Positions 7,825-15,890 of a stretch of DNA of 53,011 bases are shown piece by piece; position 1 is the first letter of the stretch; every line of letters starts with the position of its first letter. Under the pieces are notes generated by a model. It was given only the letters and a program-made list of their open reading frames with translations. It made no database searches and was not told where the DNA came from. Source of the stretch: Massilia timonae CCUG 45783 (lineage in GTDB: Bacteria > Pseudomonadota > Gammaproteobacteria > Burkholderiales > Burkholderiaceae_D); contig NZ_JH992928.1 of assembly GCF_000315425.1 (NCBI RefSeq), positions 39,300 to 92,310 of the forward strand. The letters run 5' to 3'. The position numbers were made by a program, and so were the translations under genes.

Positions 7825-8388
7825 ATGCTGCTAATGATCGACAACTACGACTCGTTCACCTTCAACATCGTGCAGTACTTCGGCGAGCTGGGCGAGACTG
7901 TCCGCACCGTGCGCAACGACGAGATCACGCTCGAGCAGATCGCGGCAATGAAGCCGGACCGCATCTGCATCTCGCCGGGCCCGAAGGCGCCGAAGGATGC
8001 CGGCATCTCGCTCGACATCCTGCGCGAATTCAAGGGCAAGCTGCCGATCCTGGGCGTGTGCCTGGGCCACCAGGCGATCGGCGAAGCCTTCGGCGGCAAG
8101 GTGATCCGCGCCAAGCAGGTCATGCACGGCAAGACCTCGAGCATCGCCCACATCGGCGAAGGCGTGTTCACCGACCTGCCCAGCCCCTTCACCGTCATCC
8201 GCTATCACTCGCTGGCGATCGAACGTTCCTCGCTGCCGTCCTGCCTCGAGGTGACGGCATGGACCGACGACGGTGAGATCATGGGCGTGCGCCACAAGGA
8301 CTACGACATCGAGGGCGTGCAGTTCCACCCCGAATCGATCCTGTCCGAGCACGGTCACGCCCTGTTCAAGAACTTCCTGACGCGCTGA
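7825..8388 (+). CDS. trpG: Anthranilate synthase component II (glutamine amidotransferase)
   Basis: A 187-residue class I glutamine amidotransferase that supplies ammonia to TrpE. The triad is Cys79 (GVCLGHQ), His168 and Glu170 (QFHPES). The SPGP oxyanion-site segment is at 50-53. The start MLLMIDNYDSFTFN is chosen because it fits the family and has GGGGAG upstream; the longer frame from 7801 overlaps trpE. Such subunits often also serve 4-aminobenzoate synthesis as PabA, but its position between trpE and trpD points to tryptophan. Confidence 0.96.
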   Translation: MLLMIDNYDSFTFNIVQYFGELGETVRTVRNDEITLEQIAAMKPDRICISPGPKAPKDAGISLDILREFKGKLPILGVCLGHQAIGEAFGGKVIRAKQVMHGKTSSIAHIGEGVFTDLPSPFTVIRYHSLAIERSSLPSCLEVTAWTDDGEIMGVRHKDYDIEGVQFHPESILSEHGHALFKNFLTR

Positions 8389-8392
8389 TGCA

Positions 8393-8469
8393 CGTCATTC
8401 CCGCGAAGGCGGGAACCCAAGTTCGCTCTGCAGCCCTCTCCTTAGGTTCCCGCCTGCGCGGGAACGACG
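8393..8469. repeat. REP-like long inverted repeat between trpG and trpD
   Basis: The left arm CGTCATTCCCGCG-AAGGCGGGAACC (8393 on) and the right arm GGTTCCCGCC-TGCGCGGGAACGACG (to 8469) are near-perfect inverted copies around a central spacer. Each arm also contains its own small palindrome (CCCGC...GCGGG). This type of CCCGCG/AAGGCGGG element is dispersed in many betaproteobacterial genomes. Inside an operon it could stabilise or attenuate the mRNA between trpG and trpD. No T run follows, so it is not a classical terminator. Confidence 0.7.
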
Positions 8470-8504
8470 GCTCATCTGCTGGCTAACACCAAACTGGAAC
8501 CATC

Positions 8505-9542
8505 ATGCCGATCACCCCACAAGAAGCGCTGCTGCGCTGTATCGAACACCGCGAGATCTTCCACGACGAGATGCTGCATCTGTTCCGCCAGATCATGGCC
8601 GGCGAGATGTCGCCGACCATGGTCGCGGCCCTGACCATGGGCCTGCGGGTCAAGAAGGAAACCATCGGCGAGATCACCGCCGCCGCCCAGGTGATGCGCG
8701 AATTCTCGACCAAGGTGCCGATGGCCGACACCACCCACCTGCTCGACATCGTCGGCACCGGCGGCGACGGCGCCAACACCTTCAATATCTCGAGCGCCTC
8801 GATGTTCGTGGCCGCCGCCGCCGGCGCGCGCGTGGCCAAGCATGGCGGGCGCAGCGTCTCGTCCTCGTCCGGCAGCGCCGACGTGATCGAGGCCTTCGGC
8901 GCCCACATCGACCTGAAGCCCGAGCAGATCGCGCAGTCGATCGCCCAGACCGGCATCGGCTTCATGTTCGCGCCCAACCACCACGCGGCCATGAAGCACG
9001 TGGCGCCGGTGCGGCGCGAGCTGGGCGTGCGCAGCATCTTCAACATCCTCGGGCCGCTGACCAATCCGGCCGGCGCGCCGAACATCCTGATGGGTGTGTT
9101 CCACCCCGACCTGGTCGGCATCCAGGTGCGCGTGCTGCAGCGCCTCGGCGCCGAGCATGCGGTGGTGGTCTGGGGCCGCGACAATATGGACGAAGTCTCG
9201 CTCGGCGCCGGCACCCTGGTCGGTGAGCTGGTGAATGGCGAGATCCGCGAATACGAGATCCACCCGGAAGACTTCGGCCTCTCGATGATCTCGAGCCGCA
9301 ACCTCAAGGTGAGCAATGCCGAAGAATCGAAGGCGCGCGTGCTGGAAGCGCTGCGCGGCGAGCCGGGTCCGGCGCACGACATCGTGGCCCTGAATGCCGG
9401 CACCGCGCTGTACGCGGCCGGCGTGACCGGCTCGATCGAAGCCGGCCTGCAGAAGGCGCGCGAAGCGATCGCTTCCGGCGCGGCCATCGCCAAGCTGGAG
9501 CAGTTCGTCCAGGTCACGCGCCAGCTCGGCGCGGTCAATTAA
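8505..9542 (+). CDS. trpD: Anthranilate phosphoribosyltransferase
   Basis: A 345-residue class III phosphoribosyltransferase that transfers ribose 5-phosphate from PRPP to anthranilate. The PRPP/pyrophosphate loop GTGGDG is at 84-89, followed by the NISSAS segment, the KHGGRSVSS motif (112-120), and the anthranilate-binding stretch FMFAPNHHAAMKHVAPVRRELG with FNILGPLTNPA. The length matches the family. It is separated from trpG by the inverted repeat and from trpC by 20 bp. It is a free-standing TrpD, not fused to the amidotransferase. Confidence 0.97.
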   Translation: MPITPQEALLRCIEHREIFHDEMLHLFRQIMAGEMSPTMVAALTMGLRVKKETIGEITAAAQVMREFSTKVPMADTTHLLDIVGTGGDGANTFNISSASMFVAAAAGARVAKHGGRSVSSSSGSADVIEAFGAHIDLKPEQIAQSIAQTGIGFMFAPNHHAAMKHVAPVRRELGVRSIFNILGPLTNPAGAPNILMGVFHPDLVGIQVRVLQRLGAEHAVVVWGRDNMDEVSLGAGTLVGELVNGEIREYEIHPEDFGLSMISSRNLKVSNAEESKARVLEALRGEPGPAHDIVALNAGTALYAAGVTGSIEAGLQKAREAIASGAAIAKLEQFVQVTRQLGAVN

Positions 9543-9562
9543 ATCCACCTGCGAGTACATCG

Positions 9563-10363
9563 ATGTCCGACATCCTCAACAAGATCCTGGCCGTGAAGGC
9601 TGACGAAGTGGCCGCCGCGCGCAAGGTGCGCGACCTGGCCAGCCTGCGCAGCGAGGCCGAAGGCGATCGCGAAGCGCGCGCCGCCATCCGCGGTTTCGAA
9701 GCCAGCCTGCGCGCGAAGATCGCGGCGGGCCAGGCCGGCGTGATCGCCGAAGTCAAGAAAGCCTCGCCGTCGAAAGGCGTGCTGCGTCCCGACTTCCAGC
9801 CGGCCGCGATCGCGCAAAGCTATGCCGAACATGGCGCGGCCTGCCTGTCGGTGCTGACCGACGTCCAGTTCTTCCAGGGCTCGCCCGACTACCTGAAACA
9901 GGCGCGCGCCGCCTGCGCGCTGCCGGTGCTGCGCAAGGACTTCATGGTCGACCACTACCAGGTCTATGAAGCGCGCGCGATGGGCGCCGATGCGATCCTG
10001 TTGATCGTGGCGGCGCTCGATCACGGCCTGATGGCCGAACTCGAAGCCTGCGCCATGGACCTCGGCATGGACGTGCTGGTCGAAGTGCACGACGGCGAGG
10101 AGCTCGATGCCGCGCTCAAGCTCAAGACGCCGCTGCTGGGCATCAACAACCGCAACCTGCGCACCTTCGACGTCACCCTCGACACCACGCTCGGCCTGCT
10201 GCCGCGCATCCCGAAGGACCGCCTGGTGGTGACCGAATCGGGCATCCTGGGCGCCGGCGATGTGCAGCGCATGCGCGCGGCCGACGTCCACGCCTTCCTG
10301 GTCGGCGAAGCCTTCATGCGCGCCGAAAACCCTGGCCAGGAACTCCAGCGCCTGTTCGCCTAG
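9563..10363 (+). CDS. trpC: Indole-3-glycerol phosphate synthase
   Basis: A 266-residue TIM-barrel enzyme converting carboxyphenylamino-deoxyribulose 5-phosphate to indole-3-glycerol phosphate. Family signatures are IAEVKKASPSKGVLR (Glu63, Lys65, Ser68, 70), VLRKDFMVD (Lys125), EVHDGEELDAAL, GINNRNLRTF, and VTESGI followed by FLVGEAFMR. It is monofunctional, with no fused TrpF. It ends the trp block here; trpF, trpB and trpA are not in the window and must lie elsewhere in the genome. Confidence 0.97.
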   Translation: MSDILNKILAVKADEVAAARKVRDLASLRSEAEGDREARAAIRGFEASLRAKIAAGQAGVIAEVKKASPSKGVLRPDFQPAAIAQSYAEHGAACLSVLTDVQFFQGSPDYLKQARAACALPVLRKDFMVDHYQVYEARAMGADAILLIVAALDHGLMAELEACAMDLGMDVLVEVHDGEELDAALKLKTPLLGINNRNLRTFDVTLDTTLGLLPRIPKDRLVVTESGILGAGDVQRMRAADVHAFLVGEAFMRAENPGQELQRLFA

Positions 10364-10451
10364 CCGTTAATGGCAGAGGAACTCCGGATGCACGGATGGG
10401 TCGAATGGTTACGCCAATACCGGCGCAACCTGCGACTGTCCTGCATCCGCC

Positions 10452-10958
10452 ATGAAGACTCCTCATCGCAGCACGCTGTTCCTCGTTCTTGCATCGATCG
10501 TGCTCGCGGCCCTGGCGGCCTGCAGCACCTCGACACAGGCGCCAGCCCCACCGCCCCAGGCTGAAGCGGTCACGATTGCGCTGACACCCATCCCCGCCCC
10601 ACCCCCAACGCGCACGCTCGACGCCTATAAAGCCGACGTCGCGCGCCACGTCATGCAGCGCAATCCAGAAAGAGTGTTCGAGGGAGAATTGCCGCCCATG
10701 CTGCCGGCGGTGGTGGTGCTGAACATCACGGTCGACCGCGCCGGCCAGCTCCTTGAGGTCCAGGTGCAGCGCTCGCGCGACCAGGGCGCCTCCGAGGTCG
10801 CGCTGGCCTCGCTGCGGCGCAGCGGTCCGCTGCCGCCACCCGATGGCCTCGGGCCGGCGCATGCCGACCTGATGACGTTTTCCGAGACCTTCCTGTTTGG
10901 CGAGCGTTATCGCTTCCAGCTGCGCACGCTGGCGGGGCCGCAGCGCGCAGGTTTATAA
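10452..10958 (+). CDS. Lipoprotein with TonB C-terminal-like domain
   Basis: A 168-residue predicted lipoprotein (signal peptide, lipobox LAAC, Cys24) with a Pro/Ala-rich linker (residues 28-52). The compact C-terminal domain has the pattern VVVLNITVDRAGQLLEVQVQRS...VALASLRRSGPLPPP, which resembles the TonB C-terminal domain. Unlike true TonB it is lipid-anchored and lacks an inner-membrane TM helix, so energy transduction is doubtful. It lies convergent (3-bp gap) to the MerC-domain gene, next to two TonB-dependent receptors, so a role in the envelope or in metal uptake is possible but unproven. Confidence 0.7.
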   Translation: MKTPHRSTLFLVLASIVLAALAACSTSTQAPAPPPQAEAVTIALTPIPAPPPTRTLDAYKADVARHVMQRNPERVFEGELPPMLPAVVVLNITVDRAGQLLEVQVQRSRDQGASEVALASLRRSGPLPPPDGLGPAHADLMTFSETFLFGERYRFQLRTLAGPQRAGL

Positions 10959-10961
10959 AAG

Positions 10962-11393
10962 TTAGTGAGGATGGCAGGATGCCGGCGCTGGATGGGCGGC
11001 GTCCTGTGCGCGGGCGCCGCAACGCTTGCAATGACGGCGGTTGCGCAGGTGCGCATACAGCAGCATGAAGCCGCTGATGACGGCGAACACCGCTTCGGCG
11101 GTTTCGCCGAACAGCGGGCTGGCGACGAACACGGCGCCCAGAAAGATCGCCAGGCCGGCGCAGCCGACCAGCAAGGTGGTCTTGTCGCGGTGCTTCAGGT
11201 AGCCGGGCACCAGCGCCAGCAAGACCGGCAAGGTGATCGCCGCGATCAGCGTGTCGTGGAAGGTGTCATGCACGTGGGCCAGCCCGAGCATCGGAAACGC
11301 CAGGATCACGAGCGGCATCGCCATGCAGTGCAGCAGGCACAGGATCGATGCCGCCATGCCGGCGACATCGCCGTATTTGATCAGGGATTTCAT
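10962..11393 (-). CDS. MerC-domain inner-membrane protein
   Basis: A 143-residue membrane protein with about four transmembrane helices. In the first is an ILCLLHCMAMP motif (Cys19, His22, Cys23), followed by LAFPMLG and AHVHDTFHD; the cytoplasmic tail holds HCKRCG and a Cys/His-rich end. This matches the MerC family, whose founding members carry mercuric ion, but chromosomal homologues are often next to zinc-repressed receptors. A GGAACAAGGG ribosome site precedes the ATG. It is the gene directly downstream of a TonB-dependent receptor on the same strand (69-bp gap), which suggests metal transport across the inner membrane rather than mercury resistance. Confidence 0.8.
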   Translation of the reverse strand: MKSLIKYGDVAGMAASILCLLHCMAMPLVILAFPMLGLAHVHDTFHDTLIAAITLPVLLALVPGYLKHRDKTTLLVGCAGLAIFLGAVFVASPLFGETAEAVFAVISGFMLLYAHLRNRRHCKRCGARAQDAAHPAPASCHPH

Positions 11394-11462
11394 GAACCCT
11401 TGTTCCTTTCTTCAAAACCGGCGCCGCCAGAAGCGTCCGCGGCGCCGGTGGATTGGGTCCGG

Positions 11463-13448
11463 TCAGAACAGCACGCGCAGGCCGGCCGTCAGGTTACGAC
11501 CGGTCAGCGGTGCATAGTCCTTGATGAACGAGGTGTGGCTATAGGCCAGGCGATCGGTCACATTGTTCAGGCGCAGGTACAGCTGCGCCGGCAGGTTGCC
11601 GATGCGGGTCGAGTAGTGCGTGCTGAGATTCAGCGTGGTGTAGCCGGGCGTCTCGGTCTCGAAATCGGCGATCCTGTCCTGCTTGCCCACGCGGACCAGC
11701 TCGGCCAGGCCGTTCCAGGCGCCCCAGTCGCCTTCGAGCTTGACGCCGATGCGGTGCGCCGGGGTGCGCGGGATGTCGCGGCTGCCCGGGCCTTCGTCGA
11801 AGCGGGCGCGCACATAGTCGCCGAACAGGGTGGTCTTCCACACCGACGACAGGTTGTGCGCGACTTCGCCTTCCAGGCCGGTGAAGGTGGCGTCACGCTG
11901 GGCGTAGTTGATCAGTTGCAGGCCTTCGAACTCGCCGCGCGTCTGCGAATAGATGTAGTCGCCGATGCGGTTGTGGAAAGCACTGAGCGAAAAGGTCGTG
12001 CGGCCGGCGAACTTGCGCAGGGTGAGGTCGAGGTTGTTCGACGTTTCCTTGACCAGGTTCGGGTTGCCGATCTCGTAGGTGTTGGTCGCCAGGTGCGGCC
12101 CGTCCGCGAACAATTCCTCGGCGGTCGGCAGGCGGTGCGTGTGCGACAGCGAGGTGCCCAGCGAGTATTCCGGCGCGAATTTCCAGACCGCGCCGACCGA
12201 CAGCGAGGTGCCGCGCGTGTGGCTGTCGGGCTTGTCCACCTCGGCTTCGACGTCCTGCCATTCGTGGCGCACGGCGGCCTCGAAACGCACATTGCCCAGC
12301 TTGTATTCCTCGGTCAGGAAGGCCGCATGCTTCTTCGTCAGGGTCGGCGGCACATAGGCCTCGGCGCCGATGGCCGAGAAATCGCGGCGCGTGGTCTGCA
12401 GGCCGAACACGCCGTGCCAGCCCTTGACCGGCGCATGCACGAATTCCAGGCGGCCGTCGTGGCCCTTGTTCTTGAAGGTGGTGGCGACCGCGCTGCCCTC
12501 GACCTCGTCGTGGATGTAGTCGGTGAACGAGGCGCGCAGCCGCACGCGCTCGACGCCTGCGACCGGATTGCGGTATTCGCCGCGCACGTCCCAGCGTTCG
12601 CTATCGAGGTCCACCACCGGCGCCTCGATCTCGCCCGCCTCGTTCTCGAAGCCGTGGCCCGGCAGGCCATACTTGCCGCGCTCCTTGGTGAAGGCGGCGC
12701 CCAGGTAGCCGTCCTTGCCGACCCAGGACAGGCCGACGGTGCCGGTCTCGGTTTCCTTGTAGCTGCCCGGGACGCGGCGTCCGCCTTCCCAGTCCTTGCC
12801 GACGCGGTAGTCGTCGGCATCGCGCTTGACGCCTTCCACGTGCAGGGCGACGTTGCTGCCCGCGGCGGTGGTCAATTCGACCGCGCCGGTCTTTTCGCGC
12901 GCCGCCGAATTGGCGCGCACCTCAAGGCTGCCTTCCAGGCCGTTCGCCGGCATCGCGGTCGGCACCTTGCGGTCGATGATGTTCACCACGCCGCCGACGG
13001 CGCCGCCGCCATAGGCCAGGGCCGACGGGCCGCGCAGCACTTCGATGCGCTCGGCCAGGACAGGTTCAAAAGCGACGGCGTGGTCGGGGCTGATGGTGGA
13101 CGCATCCTGGATCTCGGAACCGTCGGACAGGATCTTCACGCGCGGGCCGTCCATGCCGCGGATGATCGGACGGCTGGCGCCGGCGCCGAAGTGGCTCGAG
13201 GTAATGCCCGGCATGGCGGACAAGGTTTCGCCCAGGGTCGGCTGGCGGGTGCGCACCAGCTCATTGCCGCCGATCGACGTCACCGGCGTGACCATGTCGT
13301 CGCTGGCCACGCCCAGCCCGCTGGCGGACACGACGACGGTCGCCGGGGCGGCGGTCGATTGCGCGTGGGCGGTGGCGGCCAGCGGGCCGCCAAGGGCCAG
13401 TACGCAAGCCAGTGCGAGCGGCGTGCGCTTGCCGGTGAAGTCAGTCAT
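11463..13448 (-). CDS. TonB-dependent receptor, ZnuD-like paralogue without His-rich loop
   Basis: A 661-residue outer-membrane receptor: Sec signal peptide (cleavage after AHAQ), plug domain with TVVVSASGLG, IRGMDGPRVKILSDG, RIEVLRGPSALAYGGGAVGGVVNIID, then a 22-strand barrel ending in LTAGLRVLF with terminal Phe. The start at 13448 has AAGGA six bases upstream. It is highly similar over its length to the receptor at 13623-15728 (same plug, same barrel ending) but lacks the His-rich insertion, having a short PGHGFENEAGEIEAP loop instead. A palindrome at 13508-13527 lies 60 bp upstream. The MerC-domain gene follows. Likely imports zinc or a metal chelate with TonB energy. Confidence 0.88.
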   Translation of the reverse strand: MTDFTGKRTPLALACVLALGGPLAATAHAQSTAAPATVVVSASGLGVASDDMVTPVTSIGGNELVRTRQPTLGETLSAMPGITSSHFGAGASRPIIRGMDGPRVKILSDGSEIQDASTISPDHAVAFEPVLAERIEVLRGPSALAYGGGAVGGVVNIIDRKVPTAMPANGLEGSLEVRANSAAREKTGAVELTTAAGSNVALHVEGVKRDADDYRVGKDWEGGRRVPGSYKETETGTVGLSWVGKDGYLGAAFTKERGKYGLPGHGFENEAGEIEAPVVDLDSERWDVRGEYRNPVAGVERVRLRASFTDYIHDEVEGSAVATTFKNKGHDGRLEFVHAPVKGWHGVFGLQTTRRDFSAIGAEAYVPPTLTKKHAAFLTEEYKLGNVRFEAAVRHEWQDVEAEVDKPDSHTRGTSLSVGAVWKFAPEYSLGTSLSHTHRLPTAEELFADGPHLATNTYEIGNPNLVKETSNNLDLTLRKFAGRTTFSLSAFHNRIGDYIYSQTRGEFEGLQLINYAQRDATFTGLEGEVAHNLSSVWKTTLFGDYVRARFDEGPGSRDIPRTPAHRIGVKLEGDWGAWNGLAELVRVGKQDRIADFETETPGYTTLNLSTHYSTRIGNLPAQLYLRLNNVTDRLAYSHTSFIKDYAPLTGRNLTAGLRVLF

Positions 13449-13507
13449 GGGAATCCTTGGTCGTCGAAATGCGCCGTGGTGGCAGTGATGCACCATAAGC
13501 GAAATCT

Positions 13508-13527
13508 AATGATAACTCATTATCGTT
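13508..13527. promoter_or_regulatory. Fur/Zur-type palindromic operator upstream of first receptor
   Basis: AATGATAA-ctca-TTATCGTT: an 8+4+8 inverted repeat with one mismatch, about 60 bp upstream of the receptor start at 13448. It has the same design as the two boxes at 15773-15792 and 15804-15823 and resembles the GATAATGATAATCATTATC Fur consensus. Probably bound by the Fur-family regulator at 15891. Confidence 0.65.
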
Positions 13528-13561
13528 AAGGATTCAACGCAGCGCAGCAATTGCGCGCGGC

Positions 13562-13599
13562 AAAAAAACCGGCGCAGGGCGAACCTCGCCCTGCGCCGG
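13562..13599 (-). terminator. Rho-independent terminator of second receptor gene
   Basis: A perfect 13-bp stem, CCGGCGCAGGGCG (13569-13581) with CGCCCTGCGCCGG (13587-13599), has a 5-nt loop. On the minus strand it is followed by seven T residues (13562-13568). It lies 23 bp past the stop of the receptor gene at 13623 and isolates it from the downstream paralogue. Confidence 0.85.
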
Positions 13600-13622
13600 C
13601 CGGTATGTCTTGACGCGATGCG

Positions 13623-15728
13623 TCAGAAGATGACGCGAATGCCCGCAGTCAGGTTACGCCCGGTGAGCGGCGCCGCGTTCTTGATGAACGAGGTGTGGCT
13701 GTAGGCCAGTTCGTCGGTCAGGTTGTTCAGGCGCGCATAGAACTGGGTCGGCACGCCGCCAATGCGGGTCGCGTAGTGGGCGCCGACGTTGAGCATATTG
13801 TAGCCGGCGGTCTCGGTCTCGTACTCGGCCAGCTTGTCCTGCTTGCCGACGCGGTAGAACTCGACCATGCCATGCCACTGATTCCAGTCGCCGTCGAACT
13901 TGACGCCCAGGCGCGAGGCCGGGATGCGCGGCAGGTTGCGGCTGCCCTCGCCCTCGTCGAAACGGGCGCGCACGTAGTCGCCGAACACGGTCGCGCTGAT
14001 AGATGGAGTCAGCTTCTGGCGGATCTCGCCTTCCAGGCCGGTGAAGGTGGCGTCGCGCTGGGCGTATTCCACCAGCTGGAAGCCTTCGTGGTTGTCCAGC
14101 GTGTGCGCGTAGATGTAGTTGTCGACGCGGTTATGGAAGGCGCTCACCGAGAAGGTGGTGTCGCCTTCGAACTTGCGCAGGGTGAGGTCGACGTTGTTCG
14201 AGGTTTCCTTTTCCAGGTCCTGGTTGCCGATTTCATAGGTGGCGGTGGCCAGGTGCACGCCGTCGGCATACAGTTCTTCGGCGGTCGGCAGGCGGTGGCT
14301 GCGCGACAGCGAGGCGCGCAGCGAGTATTGCGGCGCCAGCTTCCACACGGCGCCGACCGAGGCCGAGGTGCCGCGCGCGTCGGTGTCGCGCAGATCGGGC
14401 GCATCGACCTCGATGTCCTGCCATTCGTGGCGCAGGCCGGCCTCGAAGCGCCAGTTATCGAGCTTGTATTCCTCGGTCAGGAAGGCGGCGTGCTTCTTGG
14501 TGAGGGTCGGCGGCACATAGGCTTCCTCGCCGACGGCCGAGAAGTCGCGGCGCGTGGTCTGCAGGCCGAACACGCCGCGCCAGCCGGCCAGCGGCGCGTG
14601 CACCGCCTCCAGGCGGACGTCGTGGCCCTTGTTGCGGAACGAGGTCGAGACGACGTTCTCTTCCAGCTCGTCGTGGACGTAGTCGGTCAACGAGGCGCGC
14701 ATGCGCACGCGCTCGATGCCGGCCACCGGGTTGCGGTACTCGCCGCGGACGTCCCAGCGCTCGCTGTCGAGTTTCACGACCGGCACGCCGTGCTCGTGCT
14801 CATGCTCGTGGTCGTGGCCTTCCTCGCCGTGTTCGTCATGGTCGTGGCCCTCTTCTTCTTCGTGGCCGCCGCAGTGAAGGTGCGAGCCATGCGGGTGGCA
14901 GCCCTCGAACTCATGGTTGTGGCCCGGGATGCCGTATTCGGTGCGTTCCTTGGTGAAGGCGGCGCCGAGATAGCCGTTCTTGCCGATCCACGACAGGCCG
15001 ACGGTGCCGGTCTCGGTCTCCTTGTAGCTGCCCAGGACGTGGCGGCCTTCGCTCCAGTCCTTGCCGACGCGGTAATCGTCGGCGTCGCGCTTGACGCCTT
15101 CCAGGTGCAGGGCCAGGTTGCTGCCGGCGGCGGTCGTGAATTCGAAGGCGCCGGTCTTTTCGCGCGCCGCCGAATTGGCGCGCACTTCGGCACTGCCTTC
15201 CAGGCCCTTCTCGGGCATCGCGGTCGGAATCTTGCGGTCGAGGATGTTCACCACGCCGCCCACCGCGCCGCCGCCGTAGGCCAGGGCCGACGGGCCGCGC
15301 AGCACTTCGATGCGCTCGGCCAGGACAGGCTCAAAAGCGACGGCGTGGTCGGGGCTGATGGTCGAGGCGTCCTGGATCTCGGCGCCGTCGGACAGGATCT
15401 TCACGCGCGGACCGTCCATGCCGCGGATCACCGGACGGCTGGCGCCGGCGCCGAAGTGGCTCGAGGTGATGCCGGGCTGGTGGGCCAGGGTCTCGCCCAG
15501 GGTCGACTCGCGGGCGCGCACCAGTTCACCGCCGCCGAGCGAGGTCACCGGGGTGATCATGTCGTCGTCCACCACGCCGAGGGCGCTGGCGGACACGACC
15601 ACGGTCGGCACGCTGTCCGGATCCGACGCCGTGCGGCTGGTCGTCTGGGCATGGACGGCCAGGGGCGCGCCGAAGGCCAGCATCAGCGCCAGGGTCAGCG
15701 GTGTGCGCTTGCAAGTGAAATGGGACAT
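13623..15728 (-). CDS. znuD: TonB-dependent zinc receptor with His-rich loop (ZnuD-like)
   Basis: A 701-residue outer-membrane receptor: signal peptide ending AVHAQ, plug with IRGMDGPRVKILSDG and RIEVLRGPSALAYGGG, and a barrel ending LTAGIRVIF. An extracellular insertion at residues 270-313 (DNA 14790-14921) contains 15 His, two Cys and many Asp/Glu, of the form GHDHDEHGEEGHDHEHEHEH, the zinc-capturing loop described for ZnuD of Neisseria and relatives. The start at 15728 has GAGGAAA upstream. Two 20-bp palindromes separate it from the divergent Fur-family gene. Expected to be zinc-repressed and to import free Zn2+ with TonB/ExbBD. Paralogous to the receptor at 11463-13448, probably by tandem duplication. 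Confidence 0.92.
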   Translation of the reverse strand: MSHFTCKRTPLTLALMLAFGAPLAVHAQTTSRTASDPDSVPTVVVSASALGVVDDDMITPVTSLGGGELVRARESTLGETLAHQPGITSSHFGAGASRPVIRGMDGPRVKILSDGAEIQDASTISPDHAVAFEPVLAERIEVLRGPSALAYGGGAVGGVVNILDRKIPTAMPEKGLEGSAEVRANSAAREKTGAFEFTTAAGSNLALHLEGVKRDADDYRVGKDWSEGRHVLGSYKETETGTVGLSWIGKNGYLGAAFTKERTEYGIPGHNHEFEGCHPHGSHLHCGGHEEEEGHDHDEHGEEGHDHEHEHEHGVPVVKLDSERWDVRGEYRNPVAGIERVRMRASLTDYVHDELEENVVSTSFRNKGHDVRLEAVHAPLAGWRGVFGLQTTRRDFSAVGEEAYVPPTLTKKHAAFLTEEYKLDNWRFEAGLRHEWQDIEVDAPDLRDTDARGTSASVGAVWKLAPQYSLRASLSRSHRLPTAEELYADGVHLATATYEIGNQDLEKETSNNVDLTLRKFEGDTTFSVSAFHNRVDNYIYAHTLDNHEGFQLVEYAQRDATFTGLEGEIRQKLTPSISATVFGDYVRARFDEGEGSRNLPRIPASRLGVKFDGDWNQWHGMVEFYRVGKQDKLAEYETETAGYNMLNVGAHYATRIGGVPTQFYARLNNLTDELAYSHTSFIKNAAPLTGRNLTAGIRVIF

Positions 15729-15772
15729 GGTGTTTCCTCGAAAGAAATGGAGCGGCAGATAAAGATGAGGCC

Positions 15773-15792
15773 GATAACGATAATTCGTTATC
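15773..15792. promoter_or_regulatory. Fur/Zur-type palindromic operator (proximal to receptor)
   Basis: GATAACGA-taat-TCGTTATC, a perfect 8-bp inverted repeat with a 4-bp centre, 44 bp upstream of the His-rich receptor start. Together with the box at 15804 it fills the divergent promoter region shared with the Fur-family regulator. The two centres are 31 bp apart, about three helical turns. Confidence 0.75.
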
Positions 15793-15803
15793 ATTAACAA
15801 TGA

Positions 15804-15823
15804 AATGATAAGGCATTATCATT
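15804..15823. promoter_or_regulatory. Fur/Zur-type palindromic operator (proximal to regulator gene)
   Basis: AATGATAA-ggca-TTATCATT, a perfect 8-bp inverted repeat with a 4-bp centre, 67 bp upstream of the regulator start at 15891. The same half-site AATGATAA occurs in the box upstream of the other receptor (13508). It would allow autoregulation of the regulator as well as repression of the receptor. Confidence 0.75.
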
Positions 15824-15890
15824 AAGCATTCAACCGCTTTTTGGTCCCGCCTTTTGATCAAGGTATGCGCTTTGAGGTATCCTTCGCCCC

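Noticed and set aside
6207..7844. Minus-strand open frame of 545 codons
   Set aside because: Antisense to trpE, whose catalytic motifs are complete.
10965..13529. Plus-strand open frame of 854 codons
   Set aside because: Antisense to the MerC-domain gene and a TonB-dependent receptor; composition is that of a shadow frame.
13695..15797. Plus-strand open frame of 700 codons
   Set aside because: Antisense to the His-rich TonB receptor; no recognisable domain.
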